The position numbers and the translations under genes were made by a program. Of a stretch of DNA of 64,000 nt, positions 7,697-16,179 are shown piece after piece. Every line of letters begins with the position of its first letter. The first letter of the stretch is position 1. This DNA comes from CAYZJV01 sp049310885 (GTDB lineage: Bacteria; Spirochaetota; Spirochaetia; Sphaerochaetales; Sphaerochaetaceae): contig NZ_JBMDYO010000010.1 of assembly GCF_049310885.1 (NCBI RefSeq), positions 1-64,000 on the forward strand, read 5' to 3'. The notes beneath the pieces are model-generated. The model did not search any database. It was not told the origin of the DNA and saw nothing but the letters and a program-made list of their open reading frames with translations.

Positions 7697-8143
7697 ATGA
7701 AGAAAGTCTATCTGGCTTATGGAAGCAATCTGAATCTCGAGCAAATGGGATACCGATGCCCCGATGCAGCGGTCATCGGAACAACGATACTGCACGATTA
7801 CCACCTTGTATTCAGAGGGGGCCGACATAGTGGCGTGGCCACTATCGAGATGAAACGGGGAGCAAGCGTACCGGTGCTGCTCTGGCAGATCACCGAAAAA
7901 TGTGAGAAGGCACTGGACCGCTACGAGGGGCATCCACACCTGTACCGTAAAAAGCGCTTGATGGTGAACCTGGATGGGGATGAGCTGGTGGCGATGGCCT
8001 ACGTCATGAACGAAGGCCCTCTGCTGGCGATGCCGGATGCGTACTACTACGCGACCATCCTACACGGCTACCGCGACTGTGGTTTTGATGAAGCAATCCT
8101 CAAGCAGGCGGTAATACACATGATGGAGGTACTTGATGACTGA
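7697..8143 (+). CDS. Gamma-glutamylcyclotransferase-like protein (AIG2/GGCT)
   Basis: The 148-residue protein has the GGCT signature YGSNLN at 8-13, the ITEKCEKALDRYEG segment with the likely catalytic Glu at 77, and the usual aromatic C-terminal half. Family members cleave gamma-glutamyl amides, releasing 5-oxoproline. In this cassette it could undo or trim the bond made by the amidoligase. The pairing of the two families in phages has been noted in comparative genomics; the opposing activities are inference. The stop overlaps the next gene's start region. Confidence 0.85.
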   Translation: MKKVYLAYGSNLNLEQMGYRCPDAAVIGTTILHDYHLVFRGGRHSGVATIEMKRGASVPVLLWQITEKCEKALDRYEGHPHLYRKKRLMVNLDGDELVAMAYVMNEGPLLAMPDAYYYATILHGYRDCGFDEAILKQAVIHMMEVLDD

Positions 8144-8315
8144 GAAGATCAAACAGCAGATCCTCGAGGTACGTGAGAGCGGCCTGACGAACATGTTCGA
8201 CATCCCTACGGTGAAGTGGATCGCCATGCGCATGGATCTTGCTGACCTGGTACACTACCTGAGCGAAGATCACAGTACAGAATACACCCACTTCATCCTC
8301 ACCGGCGAAGGCTGA
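8136..8315 (+). CDS. DUF5049 family small phage protein
   Basis: The 59-residue protein fits DUF5049: KIKQQILEVRESGLTNMFD, then a short helical segment and YTHFILTGE at the end. Function unknown. I use the ATG at 8136; a TTG one codon earlier is less likely. The gene overlaps the cyclotransferase stop and closes the cassette before a terminator. Confidence 0.75.
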   Translation: MTEKIKQQILEVRESGLTNMFDIPTVKWIAMRMDLADLVHYLSEDHSTEYTHFILTGEG

Positions 8316-8339
8316 CACAAGCCGCTTGAACGCCTTAGT

Positions 8340-8364
8340 GAAGACCCTCCGGGGTCTTCTTTTC
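8340..8364 (+). terminator. Rho-independent terminator before the large terminase
   Basis: A perfect 8-bp stem (8340-8347 with 8352-8359, GAAGACCC) is followed by TTTTC. It separates the modification/lysis genes from the head genes, implying separate control of the structural genes or read-through by an antiterminator. Confidence 0.75.
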
Positions 8365-8381
8365 GTATACATAGGAATGCC

Positions 8382-9983
8382 ATGAAACAACTGAAGAAAT
8401 ACCAACCCACTGCATTCATGGCCAAGGATTCGACCTACGACAAGACCCTGGCCGACCATGCGGTGGCCTTCATCCAGTGCCTGAATCATACCAAGGGAGT
8501 GTGGGCGGGAAAGCCCTTCCTGCTGCTTCCTTGGCAGGAGCAGATCATCCGCGACCTGTTCGGTATCGTCAAGACCGACGGATATCGGCAATTCAACACC
8601 GCCTACATCGAGATTCCCAAGAAGAATGGCAAGAGCGAGCTCGCCGCCGCGGTGGCACTGCTGCTGACCTGCGCCGACTTCGAGGAACGCGCCGAGGTCT
8701 ATGGATGCGCAGCCGACCGCCAACAGGCATCGATCGTATTCGAAGTGGCAGCGGACATGGTTCGTATGTGTCCCTCGCTGAATCGACGAGTGAAGATCCT
8801 GGCAGCCACCAAGCGCATCGTGTACCTGCCGACCAACAGCTTCTACCAGGTGCTGAGCGCCGAAGCCTACTCCAAGCATGGATTCAATATCCACGGGGTG
8901 GTCTTCGACGAACTGCACACCCAACCGAATAGAAAGCTCTTTGACGTGATGACCAAGGGCTCGGGCGATGCCAGAGCACAGCCGCTGTTCTTTTTGATCA
9001 CCACGGCGGGAACCGACCAGCACTCGATCTGCTACGAGCAGCACCAGAAGGCCAAGGACATTCTCGAGGGAAGAAAACACGATAAGACCTTCTACCCCCT
9101 CATCTACGGAGCTGATGAAAACGACGACTGGACGGACCCGAAGACCTGGAAGAAGGCCAATCCGTCGCTGGGACATACCATTGCCTTGGAGAAGGTAAAG
9201 GCAGCGTGTGAGAGTGCACGCCAAAATCCCGCCGAGGAGAACAGTTTCCGCCAGCTTCGGCTCAACCAATGGGTCAAGCAAGCCATCCGCTGGATGCCGA
9301 TGGAGAAATGGGACCAGTGCGATTTCCCGGTGGATGAGACGGCATTGGAAGGAAGGGTCTGCTACGGTGGTCTCGATCTTTCGTCCACCACCGATATAAC
9401 CGCCTTCACTCTCATATTCCCACCGCGGGATGAGGAGGACAAGTTCTCCGTGCTGCCCTACTTCTGGCTTCCCGAGGAGACCCTCGACCTACGTGTACGG
9501 CGTGATCATGTACCCTACGACGTGTGGGAGCGCGAAGGGTTCATCCAAACCACCGAAGGCAATGTGGTCCACTATGGGTACATCGAAGCCTTCATCGAGG
9601 ATCTGGGCAAAAGATACAACATCCGTGAGATCGCCTTCGACCGCTGGGGAGCAGTGCAGATGGTGCAGAACCTCGAGGGCATGGGCTTCACCGTGGTTCC
9701 TTTCGGCCAGGGCTTCAAGGACATGAGCCCACCGACCAAGGAACTGATGAAACTGGTCCTCGAACGTACCTTCGCTCATGCGGGGCACCCGGTGCTCCGT
9801 TGGATGGTGGACAACATCTTCATCCGTACCGATCCGGCGGGGAACATCAAACCGGACAAACAGAAGTCTACCGAGAAGATCGATGGTGCGGTGGCCGCGA
9901 TCATGGCACTGGATCGGGCGATCAGGTGTGGCAACGATCTACGTGAATCGGTATACGAGAACCGGGGCATCCTGTTCATCTGA
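8382..9983 (+). CDS. terL: Phage terminase large subunit
   Basis: The 533-residue protein has the two-domain terminase layout. The ATPase carries Walker A PKKNGKSE at 79-86 and Walker B VVFDELH at 174-180. The RNase H-like nuclease begins with the GGLDLSSTTD acidic motif and continues through FDRWGA. It powers DNA translocation into the prohead and cuts concatemers. It looks full-length and intact. It is followed at once by an antisense gene rather than the portal. Confidence 0.95.
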   Translation: MKQLKKYQPTAFMAKDSTYDKTLADHAVAFIQCLNHTKGVWAGKPFLLLPWQEQIIRDLFGIVKTDGYRQFNTAYIEIPKKNGKSELAAAVALLLTCADFEERAEVYGCAADRQQASIVFEVAADMVRMCPSLNRRVKILAATKRIVYLPTNSFYQVLSAEAYSKHGFNIHGVVFDELHTQPNRKLFDVMTKGSGDARAQPLFFLITTAGTDQHSICYEQHQKAKDILEGRKHDKTFYPLIYGADENDDWTDPKTWKKANPSLGHTIALEKVKAACESARQNPAEENSFRQLRLNQWVKQAIRWMPMEKWDQCDFPVDETALEGRVCYGGLDLSSTTDITAFTLIFPPRDEEDKFSVLPYFWLPEETLDLRVRRDHVPYDVWEREGFIQTTEGNVVHYGYIEAFIEDLGKRYNIREIAFDRWGAVQMVQNLEGMGFTVVPFGQGFKDMSPPTKELMKLVLERTFAHAGHPVLRWMVDNIFIRTDPAGNIKPDKQKSTEKIDGAVAAIMALDRAIRCGNDLRESVYENRGILFI

Positions 9984-10394
9984 TCACTTGATGAATTCAA
10001 GAATCGGGCCGTCAAGGAAGCGGGTTGCAGTCTTTACACCATGCATGTTCACAGAATTACCCTCTTTTTGACTTTGATAATCAAGGATGAATTTAAAGAC
10101 ATACCCCATAAGAGAGCCAATCCATTGGCTTTCCTGTGCATTGACTTTGAGTTCATCAGCGTTTTTCATATTCCGGTCGTAGATGGTCATCAGTGACTTT
10201 ACTGGAGGAACCCCAAGATCATTGGCGAAAGCAATGCAAGACATGTATGTGGGTTCTGTGATTGTCCTCATACAAAAATCCCACAATGGACCGGAACCCA
10301 TAAATGGTTTCGCATTTTGGTATTTCTCAACACCAAAACCTGAAGTGATTCTTTCAAGAATTTCACTGGTTTGAACGACTCTTTTTGGTTTCAT
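9984..10394 (-). CDS. Antisense cargo gene of unknown function between terminase and portal
   Basis: This 136-residue protein is read against all other prophage genes and ends at the base next to the large-terminase stop. It is soluble and mixed alpha/beta with no family I recognise. It has an excellent ribosome site (AAGGAGG) and a near-consensus promoter of its own at 10468-10496. AT-rich flanks and an independent promoter mark it as a moron, that is, a gene expressed from the prophage independently of the lytic programme. Such genes often alter the host or exclude other phages, but no sequence clue supports a specific role. Confidence 0.8.
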   Translation of the reverse strand: MKPKRVVQTSEILERITSGFGVEKYQNAKPFMGSGPLWDFCMRTITEPTYMSCIAFANDLGVPPVKSLMTIYDRNMKNADELKVNAQESQWIGSLMGYVFKFILDYQSQKEGNSVNMHGVKTATRFLDGPILEFIK

Positions 10395-10467
10395 AACAAT
10401 CCTCCTTAGGATAGTAATCTAAAAAATATACGGGTTCCTTTTACATGGCCTTTAATTACTCGTGTTT

Positions 10468-10496
10468 AATTTACTATGGTCCTAATTAGATGTCAA
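10468..10496 (-). promoter_or_regulatory. Sigma-70-type promoter of the antisense cargo gene
   Basis: On the minus strand TTGACA (10496-10491) and TAAATT (10473-10468) are separated by exactly 17 bp. The -35 box is perfect and the -10 box is fair. It lies about 75 bp before the start at 10394 in an AT-rich gap. Confidence 0.7.
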
Positions 10497-10544
10497 GCTT
10501 CTTATTCAAGTTTTTACTAAAAAAGAATAATTGGAGAGCAAATA

Positions 10545-11873
10545 ATGAATCCCTTCAGCAAGATATTCACAAGATCACGTGACAAGCCCCAGGACAGGAC
10601 CAGCGGGTCCTCATACAGTTTTCTCTTCGGAGGATCGACATCAGGCAAGGCGGTCAACGAACGCTCATCGATGCAGATGACGGCCGTCTATGCCTGCGTG
10701 CGCATCCTCGCCGAGGCGATCGCAGGACTGCCGCTTCACCTCTACCGCCATGACGACGATGCAAGCAAGCACAAGGCGAAGGAGCACCCGCTATACCCCC
10801 TGCTGCACGCAGAGCCGAATGCGGAGATGACCAGCTTTGTGTTCCGCGAGACGCTGATGACCCACCTGCTGCTCTGGGGCAACGCCTATGCGCAGATCAT
10901 CCGAAACGGCAAGGGCCAGGTGGCGGCACTCTACCCCCTGATGCCCAACCGCATGCAGGTCGATCGTGACAAGAGTGGCAAGCTCTACTACCAATACACC
11001 ACCAGCGCCGAGGATGCACCTACCATGAAGGGAACTTCAGTGGTCCTGGACGCCTCCGAGGTGCTGCACATCCCGGGACTCGGTTTCGACGGGTTGGTGG
11101 GCTACTCGCCGATCGCGATGGCCAAGAACGCCATCGGCATGGCGATCGCCTGTGAGGAGTATGGGGCGAAGTTCTTCGCCAACGGGGCCGCCCCGAGCGG
11201 GGTGCTGGAGCACCCGGGAACGGTGAAGGACCCCACACGCCTGCGCGATACGTGGCAAGGCCAGTTCGGGGGCTCGTCCAACTCACATAAGGTAGCGGTG
11301 CTCGAGGAGGGGATGAAATACACGCCGATTTCGATCTCACCTGAGCAGGCTCAGTTCCTGCAGACACGCAAGTTCCAGATCAACGAGATCGCACGCATCT
11401 TCCGCGTTCCCCCGCACATGGTGGGAGACCTGGAAAAATCCTCGTTCAGCAACATCGAGCAGCAGTCGCTGGAGTTCGTCAAATACACCCTCGACCCGTG
11501 GGTCATCCGCTGGGAGCAATCCCTCTCGCGTGCACTGTTGGATGCTGGAGAGAAGCAGACGCATTTCTTCCGCTTCAATGTCGAGGGGCTGCTGCGCGGT
11601 GATTACCAGAGCCGCATGGGCGGGTATGCGACGGCAAGACAGAACGGGTGGATGAGTGCCAACGATATCCGCTCCCTGGAGGACATGGACCTCATCGCCG
11701 ACGGGGACGGGGGGAACCTCTACCTCATCAACGGAAACATGCTCCCCCTTTCGCGGGCCGGGGCATTCGCAGACAAGTCAACGGACACATCCCAGGAGGA
11801 GAGTAATGAAGAACAGGAAGTTCTGGCAATGGAAAAACCGGGGCGAAGACGAAGGCAGGCCGAGGATCCTTGA
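10545..11873 (+). CDS. HK97-family portal protein
   Basis: The 442-residue protein matches HK97 gp3-type portals. It shows AVYACVRILAEAIAGLPLHLY near the start, HPLYPLLH, LLLWGNAYAQI, and the IARIFRVPPHMVGDL segment followed by SNIEQQSLEFV. Twelve copies form the ring through which DNA enters the head. The acidic and basic C-terminal tail overlaps the protease gene by 68 bp. The AT-rich leader upstream holds the promoter of the antisense gene. Confidence 0.95.
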   Translation: MNPFSKIFTRSRDKPQDRTSGSSYSFLFGGSTSGKAVNERSSMQMTAVYACVRILAEAIAGLPLHLYRHDDDASKHKAKEHPLYPLLHAEPNAEMTSFVFRETLMTHLLLWGNAYAQIIRNGKGQVAALYPLMPNRMQVDRDKSGKLYYQYTTSAEDAPTMKGTSVVLDASEVLHIPGLGFDGLVGYSPIAMAKNAIGMAIACEEYGAKFFANGAAPSGVLEHPGTVKDPTRLRDTWQGQFGGSSNSHKVAVLEEGMKYTPISISPEQAQFLQTRKFQINEIARIFRVPPHMVGDLEKSSFSNIEQQSLEFVKYTLDPWVIRWEQSLSRALLDAGEKQTHFFRFNVEGLLRGDYQSRMGGYATARQNGWMSANDIRSLEDMDLIADGDGGNLYLINGNMLPLSRAGAFADKSTDTSQEESNEEQEVLAMEKPGRRRRQAEDP

Positions 11874-12534
11874 GCTTTCAGGCACGATCGCCGAGGAGAG
11901 TTGGTTCGATGATGATGTCACCCCCGAGCAGTTCCGCGATGAGCTGTTCGCCGACAGCGGCGAGGTGACCATCTGGATCAACAGCCCCGGAGGGGATTGC
12001 ATCGCGGCCAGCCGCATCCACGCGATGCTCATGGACTATCCGGGAGCCATCACGGTGAAGATCGACGGGATCGCCGCGAGCGCGGCCTCGGTGATCGCGA
12101 TGGCGGGCACGAGGGTGCTCATGGCACCCACCGCGCTCATGATGATCCACAACCCCATGACCGGAGCCTACGGCAACCATGAGGACATGCAGAAGGCCAT
12201 CGGCATGCTGGACGAGGTGAAGGAGAGCATCATCAACGCCTACGAGATCAAGACGAACCTCACCCGCGCGAAGATCAGCCACCTGATGGACAACGAGACA
12301 TGGATGAACGCGAAGAAGGCCATCGAGCTGGGCTTCGCCGATGCGATCCTCGAGGATGCGAAGAAGGCCTCGAACGAGGCATCGTACGCGTTCTCGATGC
12401 GCACCTCGCAGCTCTCGCTTCTGAACAAGATCACCACAACGCATGCGCACACGACGGACCAGGCGCCACCTGAAGCAGGCACAGCCGCCCTCGACGAACT
12501 CGAGACACGGCTGAATCTCATCAAACCCCACTAG
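11806..12534 (+). CDS. ClpP-like prohead maturation protease
   Basis: The 242-residue S14-type protease shows INSPGGD near 59-64, the nucleophile in GIAAS (Ser92) and the catalytic His in MMIHNP (His115). It cleaves the capsid N-terminal scaffold during head maturation. The true start is the ATG at 11806 behind AGGAGAG, inside the portal gene. A longer in-frame open region from 11656 has no protease-like sequence and is rejected. Confidence 0.93.
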   Translation: MKNRKFWQWKNRGEDEGRPRILELSGTIAEESWFDDDVTPEQFRDELFADSGEVTIWINSPGGDCIAASRIHAMLMDYPGAITVKIDGIAASAASVIAMAGTRVLMAPTALMMIHNPMTGAYGNHEDMQKAIGMLDEVKESIINAYEIKTNLTRAKISHLMDNETWMNAKKAIELGFADAILEDAKKASNEASYAFSMRTSQLSLLNKITTTHAHTTDQAPPEAGTAALDELETRLNLIKPH

Positions 12535-12544
12535 GAGAGAACAC

Positions 12545-13747
12545 ATGGGAAAGATCAACGACATGCGCGCCCAGCGCGCGAAGGCCTGGGAACAGGCGAA
12601 GGCATTCCTCGATGCGAAACGCAACGACAAGGGCATCCTGGGCGCCGAGGATACCGCGACGTACGAGCGGATGGAGAAGGAGATCGTGGATTTGGGACAC
12701 GAGATCGAGCGGCAGGAACGCATCGAGGCGTTCGAGCGTGAGCTGAACGCACACGTGGGCTCTCCCATCACCAGCCGCCCAGAGAACGCCCCGAAGGCCC
12801 AGATGAAGGCGGGACGGGCATCGCAGGAGTACCGCTCGGCATTCTGGAACCACATGCGGCGCCAGGGCAACGAGTTCGAGGTGAAGAACGCGCTGCAGGT
12901 GGGCACCGACACCGAGGGCGGCTACCTCGTCCCCGACGAGTTCGAACGCACCATCGTCGAGTCGCTGAAGGATGAGAACATCTTCCGTTCGATCGCGCAT
13001 CTCATCCAGACCGCGAGCGGCGACCGCAAGATCCCGATCTCCGCATCCAAGGGCGAGGCGGCATGGATCGACGAGGAGGGAACGTATCCGGAGAGCGACG
13101 ACAGCTTCGGTCAGGTGACCATCAGCGCCTACAAGCTGGGCACGATCATCAAGGTATCCGAAGAGCTGATCAACGACAGCGTGTTCGACATCGAGTCCTA
13201 CATTGCCACCGAGTTCGCCCGCCGCATCGGGGCCAAGGAGGAGGCCGCGTTCTTCACCGGGGACGGATCGGGCAAGCCGCTGGGCATCCTCGCGGCCACA
13301 GGAGGAGCTCAGGTGGGAGTCACCGCCGCGTCGGCCACCGCGCTGACCTGTGACGAGGTCATCGACCTGTACCATGCGCTTCGGTCTCCGTACCGCAAGA
13401 ACGCGGTGTGGCTGACCAACGACGCCACCATCAAGGCGATCCGCAAGCTCAAGGACGGCAACGGGCAGTACATCTGGCAACCCTCGCTGGTGGCCAAGGA
13501 GCCCGACACCATCCTCGGCCGCCCGGTGAGGACCTCGGCGTACATGCCCGAGATCGCCAGCGGTGCGAAGACGGTGGCCTTCGGGGACTTCTCGTACTAC
13601 TGGATCGCCGACCGCCAGGGACGCACCTTCAAGCGTTTGGGAGAACTGTTCGCCCCGACCGGCCAGGTGGGATTCCTCGGGTCCCAGCGCGTGGACGGGC
13701 GGCTGATCCTCGGCGAGGCCGTCAAGGTCCTCGTGCAGAAAGCCTAA
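12545..13747 (+). CDS. HK97-family major capsid protein
   Basis: The 400-residue protein has the expected arrangement. A helical scaffold (delta) domain of about 110 residues is rich in Lys, Glu and Arg. The HK97 fold then opens with LQVGTDTEGGYLVPDEF and continues through ISASKGEAAWIDEEG and TGDGSGKPLGIL to the C-terminal GDFSYYWIADR. The ClpP-like protease upstream probably removes the scaffold near residue 110. AGGAG precedes the start. Confidence 0.95.
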   Translation: MGKINDMRAQRAKAWEQAKAFLDAKRNDKGILGAEDTATYERMEKEIVDLGHEIERQERIEAFERELNAHVGSPITSRPENAPKAQMKAGRASQEYRSAFWNHMRRQGNEFEVKNALQVGTDTEGGYLVPDEFERTIVESLKDENIFRSIAHLIQTASGDRKIPISASKGEAAWIDEEGTYPESDDSFGQVTISAYKLGTIIKVSEELINDSVFDIESYIATEFARRIGAKEEAAFFTGDGSGKPLGILAATGGAQVGVTAASATALTCDEVIDLYHALRSPYRKNAVWLTNDATIKAIRKLKDGNGQYIWQPSLVAKEPDTILGRPVRTSAYMPEIASGAKTVAFGDFSYYWIADRQGRTFKRLGELFAPTGQVGFLGSQRVDGRLILGEAVKVLVQKA

Positions 13748-13759
13748 GGGAGGCACCTG

Positions 13760-14287
13760 ATGGGATACAACACGAAAAACTACCGCGAACAAGGCGGTGA
13801 AAAGACGGTCATCGGCGGCGAGGTCATCCTCGCTGCCGACTGCATCATCACCGACGAGCGCCCGTGCCCGATACCCTACATTCCGGCATCGGGGGCCTCC
13901 ACCGCGGCGAACGCGGTCAAGGACCTGAACGTCCTGATCGGGCACCTGAAGGAGGCGGGCCTGATCGAGCCTGAGATACCGACGCTTCAGGTGGCCATGT
14001 TGGAAACCGAAGTGGCTTCCCTCGTCGGCGAGGCGGCCGTCCTGTCGGTCCAGGCGGAAGCCTCGGACGGCAGGGCCTTGGCCTACCAATGGTACTCCAA
14101 TACGGGGGCGACCAACACCGGGGGGACACTCATCAGCGGTGCGACGGCCAGTACCTATGAGGCACCCACGTCGAGCGCAGGAACCGCGTACTACTACTGC
14201 GTCGTGTCCGATGCGACCGCGGGTGCCACCAAGGCGTTCGCCGATGCCGCCACCGAGGCGTGCACGGTGACCGTCACCGAGGCTTAG
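13760..14287 (+). CDS. Head fibre/decoration protein with C-terminal Ig-like domain
   Basis: The 175-residue protein starts with YNTKNYREQGGEKTVIGG, the signature of phage head-fibre proteins, followed by a helical segment. The C-terminal half (about 78-175) is an Ig-like domain, with YQWYSNTG, an STYEAP strand and YYYCVVSD. It would decorate the capsid just encoded upstream. Ig domains on phage heads are thought to bind carbohydrate or mucus, but here that is inference. Confidence 0.8.
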   Translation: MGYNTKNYREQGGEKTVIGGEVILAADCIITDERPCPIPYIPASGASTAANAVKDLNVLIGHLKEAGLIEPEIPTLQVAMLETEVASLVGEAAVLSVQAEASDGRALAYQWYSNTGATNTGGTLISGATASTYEAPTSSAGTAYYYCVVSDATAGATKAFADAATEACTVTVTEA

Positions 14288-14298
14288 AAATTCTATGG

Positions 14299-14326
14299 GG
14301 GCATCCCGGCGCAAGTCGGGGTGTCC
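14299..14326. other. Intergenic hairpin after the head-fibre gene
   Basis: A 9-bp stem with two G-U pairs (14299-14307 with 14318-14326) lies between the head-fibre stop and the connector gene. No T-tract follows, so it is more likely an mRNA processing or stability element than a terminator. Confidence 0.4.
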
Positions 14327-14351
14327 GTCACCTTGATTAGGGAGGAAGCGC

Positions 14352-14897
14352 ATGATCGCCAGCATCGCCATGTTCGACACCTACAGCGGCAACTACGAGG
14401 ACGCTCCCGAGGCCGCAGAGCTCAAGGGCGCCTTCCTCTGTACTGCCGAGGATATCGTGAGCTCGTACCTGGGCTTCGATCCGAAGCAGCAGGAGCATGC
14501 CGATGTGGTCGTCTCGGGGACCGGTTCCAGGCGCCTGTACCTACCCTGTCGCAACATCACCGTTGTCCAAGCCCTCACCGTAGGAACGGCCGCTGTGGAC
14601 ATGTCCCTGGTGGCCGCATGCGACGACCATATCCGTTTTGTGGATCACACTACCAAGTTCCCCGTCGGCGAGGACAATATCCGCCTGAGCTACACAGCGG
14701 GATGGGACGCACAAGAGATGCCTTTGGTGATCGTCGTCTCGATCCTGCGCATCGCCACGCTCATGCTCAGCGAGACCGGGGGCAACATCGGCCTGACGGG
14801 CAAGAGCTTTGCCGACAACAGCCGCACGTTCGTCAATTACAGCAACTACCGCAAGTACCTGCAGCCGCTGGACAGCTTGCGCATCCTGGGGTTCTGA
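14352..14897 (+). CDS. Head-tail connector protein (gp6-like)
   Basis: The 181-residue protein fits the gp6-like connector family by position and layout: an N-terminal helix pair (EAAELKGAFLCTAEDIVSSYLG), a central beta part with LPCRNITVVQAL, and a C-terminal helix with LRIATLMLSE. It would dock below the portal. The start follows AGGGAGG. Assignment rests mainly on order after the capsid. Confidence 0.75.
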   Translation: MIASIAMFDTYSGNYEDAPEAAELKGAFLCTAEDIVSSYLGFDPKQQEHADVVVSGTGSRRLYLPCRNITVVQALTVGTAAVDMSLVAACDDHIRFVDHTTKFPVGEDNIRLSYTAGWDAQEMPLVIVVSILRIATLMLSETGGNIGLTGKSFADNSRTFVNYSNYRKYLQPLDSLRILGF

Positions 14898-14898
14898 C

Positions 14899-15417
14899 AT
14901 GCTGGGGATGCGAAGAAGCTATAGCACCGAAAGCGTATCGGTCGAGACTGACCTGGCTGAAGCACTCTCCTACCTCCAGGGCCTCGGGGCGAAGCGGGAC
15001 AAGGCGATGCGTCGCATCCTGGGCGGCATCGGCACGGCCGCAAGAGCCCAGGTGCGCAAGGCCTACAAGTCCCACGGGCTCTCAAAGGGCACCGGGGCGC
15101 TGTACAAGAGCATCAGCCGCCGCGTGATCCGTAGCGGCAAGGCGGTGATCGTCGAAGCCAAGGCTTCCTCCGAGCAGAACAAGGTATTCTACGGCTACGC
15201 CCTGGCCAAGGGAGCCCGGATCACTGCCAAGGATGGAGGCTGGCTGACCTTCCAAAAGGACGGCAAGTGGATGCGGGTGCATTCGGTGAAGCTTCCCGAG
15301 CGCGATTTCGTGGCCGCCCCAGTGAAGAAATACCTGAGCACGACGGCCTTCAAGACGAAGCTCGATCAGCTGGTGCAGCGGGAGGTGGCACGCATCGAGA
15401 AGGAGAACACACGATGA
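14899..15417 (+). CDS. HK97 gp10-like head-tail joining protein
   Basis: The 172-residue protein is basic. Its middle GTGALYKSISRRVIRSGKAVIVEAK followed by YGYALAKGARI is typical of the gp10/minor tail joining family. The start at 14899 overlaps the connector stop; the longer frame upstream to 14809 is out of family. The C-terminus overlaps the next gene by 4 bp. Confidence 0.75.
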   Translation: MLGMRRSYSTESVSVETDLAEALSYLQGLGAKRDKAMRRILGGIGTAARAQVRKAYKSHGLSKGTGALYKSISRRVIRSGKAVIVEAKASSEQNKVFYGYALAKGARITAKDGGWLTFQKDGKWMRVHSVKLPERDFVAAPVKKYLSTTAFKTKLDQLVQREVARIEKENTR

Positions 15418-15872
15418 AGACAGAGATGCAGGTGCTCGAAAGGCTGAAGGATGTGATCGCGCGGGACCTGGCGGGCTTGCAGGAGCAGGAGGAAGGAATC
15501 TCCATCGAGCACTTCGATGAGAAGAACATAGAGATCGACTTCCCCGATGTGGATGCCATGCGGCGTCCCACGATGCTCTACATCCAACCCGATTATGAGA
15601 ACCTCGAGCCGTTGGGGATGCATAGCGACCTGGCCACCATGCGCGCAACCATCTTTCTCCTGTGCAAGAGTGCACCCAACGCGATTCTGGTCAAGCGTGT
15701 ATTCGCACTGTATGGAGCCCTGTACCTGCTCCTACGAGGGGACCCCACCCTGGGAGGCTTCATCGAGGACGCACGCATCACCGACATGGACTACTACCCT
15801 GCCGTCACCGCTTCGGCGACCATCACGGCCATCGAGGCAAGCATCGATTTGCAGTGGTCCAAGGAATTCTAA
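15414..15872 (+). CDS. Probable tail-completion/terminator protein
   Basis: The 152-residue acidic protein is assigned by place: after gp10-like and before the tail tube, where long-tailed phages encode the tail terminator. The sequence is mixed alpha/beta, ending in a strand pattern (ASATITAIEASIDLQW) like other tail-completion proteins. I see no decisive motif. The start ATG overlaps the upstream stop and follows GGAG. Confidence 0.6.
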   Translation: MKTEMQVLERLKDVIARDLAGLQEQEEGISIEHFDEKNIEIDFPDVDAMRRPTMLYIQPDYENLEPLGMHSDLATMRATIFLLCKSAPNAILVKRVFALYGALYLLLRGDPTLGGFIEDARITDMDYYPAVTASATITAIEASIDLQWSKEF

Positions 15873-15890
15873 ACAAGAGAGGAAACGCAT

Positions 15891-16073
15891 ATGGCATTTT
15901 ACACAGGAACGGGATCGCGGCTGCAGGCAGGCAAGGAAAGCTCCTTCGCCCAGGCTGCCAGTCCCACGACGCTGGTCGACCTGACCAGCGAAAGCATCAA
16001 GGTGGCCGTCGAGAAAGGCGACGAGGGCTCGCTGCTGGGAAGCAAGACCGCATCAAACAGGGATCTTGGGTGA
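15891..16073 (+). pseudogene. Truncated tail tube gene at the prophage edge
   Basis: The 60-residue frame starts well (GAGAGGAAACG before the ATG). It reads like the N-terminus of a phage tail tube protein, with FYTGTGSRLQAGKESSFAQ and a GSLLGSKTASNRDL turn. The frame then ends abruptly. Full tube proteins run well over 100 residues. Beyond the stop the DNA is AT-rich and leads into the riboflavin operon, so the tail module has been deleted. Confidence 0.75.
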
Positions 16074-16114
16074 TTGCTAGATTTTAATTCGCAATCCATG
16101 CGCTTAAATATAGA

Positions 16115-16158
16115 GCAGATGATAAAGCAGGAAGCAAATCCTCACACTTATCATCTGC
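16115..16158. terminator. Inverted repeat downstream of ribH, possible terminator
   Basis: A perfect 11-bp inverted repeat (16115-16125 and 16148-16158, GCAGATGATAA) with a 22-nt loop lies between the prophage end and ribH. Read on the minus strand it would follow ribH and is trailed by TCTATATTT, a weak T-tract. It could end the rib transcript. Confidence 0.45.
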
Positions 16159-16179
16159 CAAACAAAGTAAACAAAAGAA

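Noticed and set aside
8100..9281. 393-codon antisense frame over the cyclotransferase, DUF5049 and terminase genes
   Set aside because: It covers three genuine genes and the terminator, with shadow composition and no start signal.
11878..12912. 344-codon antisense frame over protease and capsid
   Set aside because: Spans two genes and the gap between them; no family likeness.
12521..14380. 619-codon antisense open frame across the capsid and head-fibre genes
   Set aside because: It mirrors the strongly G+C-biased third positions of the capsid gene and has low-complexity Arg/Gly/Leu composition, no ribosome site and no known family.
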